Assembly: GCA_900546255.1 (NCBI GenBank)
Contig: URCB01000001.1
Coordinates: 38,711 to 102,710 of the forward strand
Length of the DNA: 64,000 nt
From: an uncultured Eubacteriales bacterium
Lineage (GTDB): Bacteria; Bacillota; Clostridia; Oscillospirales; Oscillospiraceae
Direction: 5' to 3'
How positions within the stretch are numbered: the stretch's first letter is position 1; each line of letters opens with the position of its first letter. The position numbers and the translations under genes are program-made. The notes under the pieces are model-generated. The model was not told where the DNA came from. It was given only the letters and a program-made list of their open reading frames with translations, and searched no databases. Below are positions 60,353-64,000 of this stretch, one piece after another.

Positions 60353-61306
60353 TTACAGGCACACATTCTCTGGCCTTCCTGCCAAAAAAGCATCAATATT
60401 GTGGAAGACGATCTCCGCCCGGCGGAGCATACTCTCCTCGGTGGCGAAGGCCACATGGGGGGTGAGCACCGCGTTCTTGGCGTGGAGCAAGGGGGTCTCC
60501 GGGGGAAGCGGGGGCTCCTGGTCGAACACGTCGATGCCAGCCCCGGCCAACTGCCCCTGGTTCAGCGCCTCGGCCAGAGCCACGTTGTCCACGATGGCGC
60601 CCCGGGCCACGTTGATGAGAATGGCAGAGGGCTTCATCATCGCCAGGCGCTGGCGGGAGAACAACCCCTTGGTCTCCCCATTGCTGGGCACGTGGAGGGA
60701 GACGATGTCGCTTTGCTGCAGCAGCTCCTCCAGGGAAACATACGTCACACCCAGGCGCTCCACCTCTGGCCGGCGGGTCCGGGAATAGGCAATGACCCGG
60801 GCGCCGAAGGCCTGGAACAGCTGCGCTGTGCGTGTGCCAATGGCGCCGGTGCCTACAATCCCCACGGTGCGCCCGGCAATCTCCCGGCCGCGGAAGGGGG
60901 TTCCTGCACCGCCGCTGCGGGCGGCCGCCTCACAGGCCGGCAGCTGGCGCAGGCAGGCAATGGTCAGCCCCAGCGCCAGTTCCGCCACGCACTGGGTGGA
61001 GTATCCGGCCGCGTTGCACACGGTGACCCCTTTGGCCCGGCAGGCCTCTAGGGCCACATGGTCCACCCCGGTAAAGGCCACGTTGAGCAGCTTTAACTGG
61101 GAGGCCCCTTCCACCACCGAAGCGGGATAGGGAGTGTTGGCGAGGATGGCGATGTCACTGTCCCCGGTACGGCGGAGGAGCTCCGCCGGGTCTGTGGTCC
61201 GCGCCCCGTAACAAACCATGGAATGGCCTTGGGCCTCCAAGCGGGCCTGGTACTGGGCCAGAACTTCTGCCGGAATGCCCAGCGGTTCCAGTAGGACAAT
61301 CTTCAT
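60353..61306 (-). CDS. D-isomer-specific 2-hydroxyacid dehydrogenase
   Basis: A 317-residue NAD-dependent dehydrogenase of the phosphoglycerate/D-lactate family. The NAD motif GTGAIGTRTAQ is near 149, the catalytic Arg in NVARGAIVD, Glu in DVFDQEPP and His in LTPHVAF. It could reduce a 2-oxoacid to an (R)-2-hydroxyacid. The hgd dehydratase some 30 kb away would need such a substrate, but no link is shown. AGGAGG precedes the ATG. It follows ybaB by 13 nt, in the place where recR commonly lies. Confidence 0.9.
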   Translation of the reverse strand: MKIVLLEPLGIPAEVLAQYQARLEAQGHSMVCYGARTTDPAELLRRTGDSDIAILANTPYPASVVEGASQLKLLNVAFTGVDHVALEACRAKGVTVCNAAGYSTQCVAELALGLTIACLRQLPACEAAARSGGAGTPFRGREIAGRTVGIVGTGAIGTRTAQLFQAFGARVIAYSRTRRPEVERLGVTYVSLEELLQQSDIVSLHVPSNGETKGLFSRQRLAMMKPSAILINVARGAIVDNVALAEALNQGQLAGAGIDVFDQEPPLPPETPLLHAKNAVLTPHVAFATEESMLRRAEIVFHNIDAFLAGRPENVCL

Positions 61307-61319
61307 GGCAGACGCCTCC

Positions 61320-61691
61320 TTAGAAGGGCAGGTTCATTCCGCCGGTAATCTTCCCCATGCTGGCGCTCATGTCGTCCATGGCTGCGCGAATGGCCTCGTT
61401 CACCGCCGCGATGACCATGTCCTGGAGCATCTCCACGTCTTCCGGATCCACCGCCTCGGGGTCAATGGTGAGGGCTTTCAAGGTGTGCTTGCCGTCCACC
61501 GTAGCAGAGACCACCCCGCCGCCGGCGGTGGCGGTATACTCCTTTTCCTGCAGCTCCGCCTGGGTTTTCTCCATGTCGGCCTGCATCTTCTGGGCCTGCT
61601 TAATCATATCCATATTCAGGCCGGGCATACCCATGCCCATTCCCTTGCCGCCTTTGCGGCCCATGGGGGGACGTCCATATCCTTTTGCCAT
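61320..61691 (-). CDS. ybaB: YbaB/EbfC nucleoid-associated protein
   Basis: A 123-residue DNA-binding protein of the YbaB family, usually next to dnaX. The N-terminal 25 residues are rich in Gly, Lys and Met; then NMDMIKQAQKMQADMEKTQ and the family core TATAGGGVV, DPEAVDPEDVEMLQDMV. It lies 21 nt after dnaX and is transcribed with it. Confidence 0.95.
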   Translation of the reverse strand: MAKGYGRPPMGRKGGKGMGMGMPGLNMDMIKQAQKMQADMEKTQAELQEKEYTATAGGGVVSATVDGKHTLKALTIDPEAVDPEDVEMLQDMVIAAVNEAIRAAMDDMSASMGKITGGMNLPF

Positions 61692-61712
61692 TGTTCTTGT
61701 ACTCCTTTTTCC

Positions 61713-63452
61713 TTATTTCACCGTAAAGTTCCCAAACTGCTGGCCCAGGGCCAACAGGTCTTCAAAATTGTCCTTCCCTTCCCCTGCTGGAGGCTGCGGG
61801 ACGGGGTCTGGCCGGCCCACCTTAAACACCACCCGGCGCTTTTGGCCGGTGAAGGCCTCTGCCGCCTGCTCCAGCAAAGCGGGGGTCCCGCCCCGGCTGA
61901 GGAAGCTCTGGGTGAGCTCCGAATCTGTCCAGAGGGTAAGGGTATGTTCCTCAAAGGTGCCGGTGACCGACTCCGGTTTGTGGAGGAAGGAGGCCACCAT
62001 GGGGGGCAAGTTCCCCAAACTGGCCAGAAAGCCCTGCCAGGTAGGCCCTCCCTCCGGCTGTACTGGCACACTGGGAGACGGCGCAGGCTGTGGTGGCGCA
62101 GCGGCCTTCCGGGCGGATGGCCGAGGCGCAGGTTCCGGCGCCGGCGGGGGCACCGGGTCCACTTCCCAGGGAGGGGCATCCTCTGCCTCGTCAAAGACAA
62201 AGGGGGCCTCGTCTTCGTCCTCCTCTTCCGCTGCCGGCTGCGGGGCTGGTGCCTCCGGTACTGGTTCGGCAGGAGGGGCAGGCGGTACGGCACCCGCTGC
62301 CGGGAAGCCCTGGGCTGCCTGGGCCTCCAGACGGCTCAACCGGGACAAAACCCCTTCCGGCGTGTCGGACAAACGGCGGTCACAGAGACGGATGAGGCAG
62401 AGCTCCGTGTCCACCCGCCGGCTGGTGCTGCGGTAGAGATCCGCCTGGGCAGCTTGCAGGAGGGTCATCATTTGCACCAACTCTGCCGCCGTGAATTGCT
62501 GGGTTAGGGCCCGAAGGGTCTTCTCCTCATACCCGCCGGCCAGCAGGCCGCGGCCCCCATCGGGGGCGGTTTTCCGGAGCAGGAGGTCCCGCACCAGGGA
62601 AGCAATCTCCCCCAAAAGGGCCCCCATGTCCTTCCCATCCCGGTAGAGTTCATCCAGGATGGTCAGGGCGCCTGTGGTATCCTCCCGGGCCACGCAGTCC
62701 AAAAGTTGTGCCGTGCGCCGGTTGCCGGTGAGGCCCAGCACCTCCAGCACCACTTCCTCGGTGAGCTCCCCTTCCGCGCCGCTGCACTGGTCCAAAAGGG
62801 AGAGGCCATCCCGCAGCCCCCCATCGGCCAGGCGGGCCAAGAGGTCTGCCGCCGGAGCGGTGAGGGCAATCCCCTCCTCCTTGGCCACATAGGCCAGGCG
62901 CCCTGCCAAGGCCCGATGGGAAATCCGTTTGAAGGCAAACTGCTGACAGCGGGATTTGATGGTGGCAGGCACCTTATGCAGCTCCGTGGTGGCCAGGATG
63001 AACATCAGGTGGGCCGGCGGTTCCTCCAAAATCTTCAGCAGCGCATTGAAGGCCGCGGTGGAGAGCATATGCACCTCGTCCACGATGTACACGCGCTTGC
63101 GGACGACCGCCGGCGTGTAAGCCGCCTCGTCCCGGAGGGCACGGATCTGGTCCACCCCGTTGTTGGAGGCGGCGTCCAGTTCCAACACATCCAGGATGGA
63201 GCCGTTTTCAATGCCCTGGCAGGCCGGGCAGACATTACACGGGTTGCCATCCACCGGATTCTGGCAGTTCACCGCCCGGGCCAGGATTTTGGCGCAGGTG
63301 GTCTTCCCGGTCCCCCGGGTGCCGGTGAACAGGTAGGCGTGGGACAACCGTCCCGTCGCTACCTGGCGTTTCAAGGTCTCCGTGATGTGTTCCTGTCCCA
63401 CGACCTCGTCAAAGGTACGGGGGCGCCACTTGCGGTAAAGCGCCTGGTACAC
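61713..63452 (-). CDS. dnaX: DNA polymerase III gamma/tau subunit
   Basis: Clamp-loader ATPase, 579 residues. N-terminal AAA+ domain with Walker A GTRGTGKTT near 38, a zinc site CNVCPAC preceded by VNCQNP, Walker B VYIVDEVHML and sensor 1 ATTELHKVPATIKSR. The linker (about 380-470) is rich in Pro, Ala and Glu, then a tau C-terminal domain. A GTG start is chosen for AGGAGG with 8-nt spacing; an upstream ATG lies before it. The SRP RNA gene precedes it in the same direction. Confidence 0.96.
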   Translation of the reverse strand: MYQALYRKWRPRTFDEVVGQEHITETLKRQVATGRLSHAYLFTGTRGTGKTTCAKILARAVNCQNPVDGNPCNVCPACQGIENGSILDVLELDAASNNGVDQIRALRDEAAYTPAVVRKRVYIVDEVHMLSTAAFNALLKILEEPPAHLMFILATTELHKVPATIKSRCQQFAFKRISHRALAGRLAYVAKEEGIALTAPAADLLARLADGGLRDGLSLLDQCSGAEGELTEEVVLEVLGLTGNRRTAQLLDCVAREDTTGALTILDELYRDGKDMGALLGEIASLVRDLLLRKTAPDGGRGLLAGGYEEKTLRALTQQFTAAELVQMMTLLQAAQADLYRSTSRRVDTELCLIRLCDRRLSDTPEGVLSRLSRLEAQAAQGFPAAGAVPPAPPAEPVPEAPAPQPAAEEEDEDEAPFVFDEAEDAPPWEVDPVPPPAPEPAPRPSARKAAAPPQPAPSPSVPVQPEGGPTWQGFLASLGNLPPMVASFLHKPESVTGTFEEHTLTLWTDSELTQSFLSRGGTPALLEQAAEAFTGQKRRVVFKVGRPDPVPQPPAGEGKDNFEDLLALGQQFGNFTVK

Positions 63453-63483
63453 GAGCCGTTCCTCCTCTCTCAACATAACAACA

Positions 63484-63818
63484 AAAGTCTGCCCGAACGG
63501 TTCGGCGACCGGCAGGACCGCACACCGGCCTTTGAAGACCCCCTCATCCCTGTCTCACTGGCAGCCAGCTCAAAACCGGCAAACCCGCGGCACACGCGGC
63601 GTTCTGCTTAGTGCTGCTCGGTTCCCCGCCTGACACGGTTCACAGTGCTGCGTTGCGCAGGACCGATTCCTCATCACCGCTTACCGGCAACTAACGGAAC
63701 AAGGGGCCTCCGGGGACCGGGATTCATCCCTGCTGTAGCGGATTGCAGGTACAGGGCACCGCTATCTCCCCGACTAGTGCGGCCATGCCCGACGCCGACT
63801 GGCATCCGGCAGACTTTG
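63484..63818 (-). ncRNA. SRP RNA, large Bacillus type
   Basis: RNA of the signal recognition particle. The minus strand contains the conserved GGTGCCCTGTACCTGCAATC and CTACAGCAGGG of the Alu domain, and the S-domain core GTCAGG...GGAA...AGCAGCACTAAG with CGCGTGTGCCGCG. The ends pair: AAAGTCTGCC at the 5' end and GGCAGACTTT at the 3' end, giving about 335 nt, longer than the 271 nt of B. subtilis. The precise ends are inferred from that helix and the promoter. Confidence 0.85.
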
Positions 63819-63824
63819 GTTCCT

Positions 63825-63853
63825 ATGATACAACATTTCCCCGGAAGATGCAA
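63825..63853 (-). promoter_or_regulatory. SRP RNA promoter
   Basis: TTGCAT and TATCAT with 17-nt spacing on the minus strand, ending just before the first base of the terminal helix. Confidence 0.7.
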
Positions 63854-63896
63854 GAATTTCAGGCCAAAAATCTTTGCACGCTTCAGAAAAAAGGGC

Positions 63897-63924
63897 TTTA
63901 CATTTTTGGAACTTCTGGTATACT
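63897..63924 (+). promoter_or_regulatory. Promoter of the tRNA-Ala gene
   Basis: TTTACA and TATACT with 16-nt spacing, about 20 nt before the tRNA. Confidence 0.6.
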
Positions 63925-63945
63925 ATTGTGTTGTCCAGAGCATTC

Positions 63946-64000
63946 GGGCCTGTAGCTCAGTTGGGAGAGCGTTCGGTTCGCATCCGAGAGGTCAAGGGTT
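63946..64000 (+). tRNA. tRNA-Ala (anticodon CGC), cut by the window end
   Basis: Acceptor GGGCCTG, TAGCTCAG D-arm and an anticodon loop TTCGCAT in a TTCGG/CCGAG stem give anticodon CGC. The T-arm and 3' acceptor lie outside the window. Confidence 0.85.

Noticed and set aside
63743..63955. 70-codon plus-strand frame before the tRNA-Ala
   Set aside because: It runs through the SRP RNA gene and its promoter and has no ribosome site.

Overview
The window is chromosomal DNA from an anaerobic, endospore-forming member of the Clostridia, most like the Oscillospiraceae of the gut (Flavonifractor / Pseudoflavonifractor / Intestinimonas type). The reasons are high-GC Firmicute sequence with strong AGGAGG ribosome sites and TTGACA/TATAAT promoters, an [FeFe] hydrogenase, oxygen-sensitive 2-hydroxyacyl-CoA dehydratase genes, sporulation genes (spoVAD-spoVAE, a cotJC remnant, a SleL/YaaH-type cortex hydrolase, a SpoIID-like gene) and a large Bacillus-type SRP RNA next to dnaX. 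The genus is an inference. No CRISPR array, rRNA operon, transposon insertion sequence or replication origin was seen.

Layout. 1-5.7 kb: a hydCBA operon for a multimeric electron-transferring hydrogenase, with a GltD-like domain fused to HydB and a long leader RNA, next to a MarR regulator. 5.8-11.1 kb: a livKHMGF branched-chain amino-acid ABC transporter. 11.2-18.8 kb: sbcDC, ridA/proC (divergent), a PAP2 phosphatase, a P-loop ATPase and a small conserved protein. 19.2-21.4 kb: two tRNA-Ser genes, an AlkD-type repair protein and a zinc alcohol dehydrogenase. 21.4-23.7 kb: a cotJC gene that lacks its 5' end and abuts a large serine recombinase gene, plus a small divergent ORF. 23.7-27.7 kb: a six-gene stress operon (macro domain, MutT, YaaA, Bcp, Vat-type acetyltransferase, DUF3089 lipoprotein). 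27.7-34.7 kb: an XRE regulator, then hgdABC (2-hydroxyacyl-CoA dehydratase and activator) facing a LysR regulator and a CoA-transferase.

34.7-45.3 kb: a CAT-like acyltransferase, a metallo-hydrolase, a three-gene SpoIID/peptidoglycan-binding cluster, recJ, a GIY-YIG protein, an acyl-ACP thioesterase with a YgjP-like peptidase, and a 910-residue SLH-domain L,D-transpeptidase. 45.3-51.1 kb: a complete pyrCKDFEBI operon for UMP synthesis (all but carbamoyl-phosphate synthetase), facing a LysR regulator with a dyad between the two promoters. 52.2-58.1 kb: a marR-SDR pair, the SleL-like cortex hydrolase, an AMP-forming ligase coupled to a SecB-like protein, and a CAT homologue that has lost its catalytic histidine. 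58.2-64 kb: spoVAD-spoVAE under a sigma-G-like promoter, a family 4 uracil-DNA glycosylase, a D-2-hydroxyacid dehydrogenase, ybaB, dnaX, the SRP RNA and the start of a tRNA-Ala.

The genes describe a fermentative cell that balances redox with hydrogenase and flavoproteins, takes up and ferments amino acids, makes its own pyrimidines and proline, and sporulates. The observations most worth following are the recombinase-interrupted cotJC, the fused HydB with its structured leader, the ligase/SecB-like pair and the LysR-controlled pyr operon.
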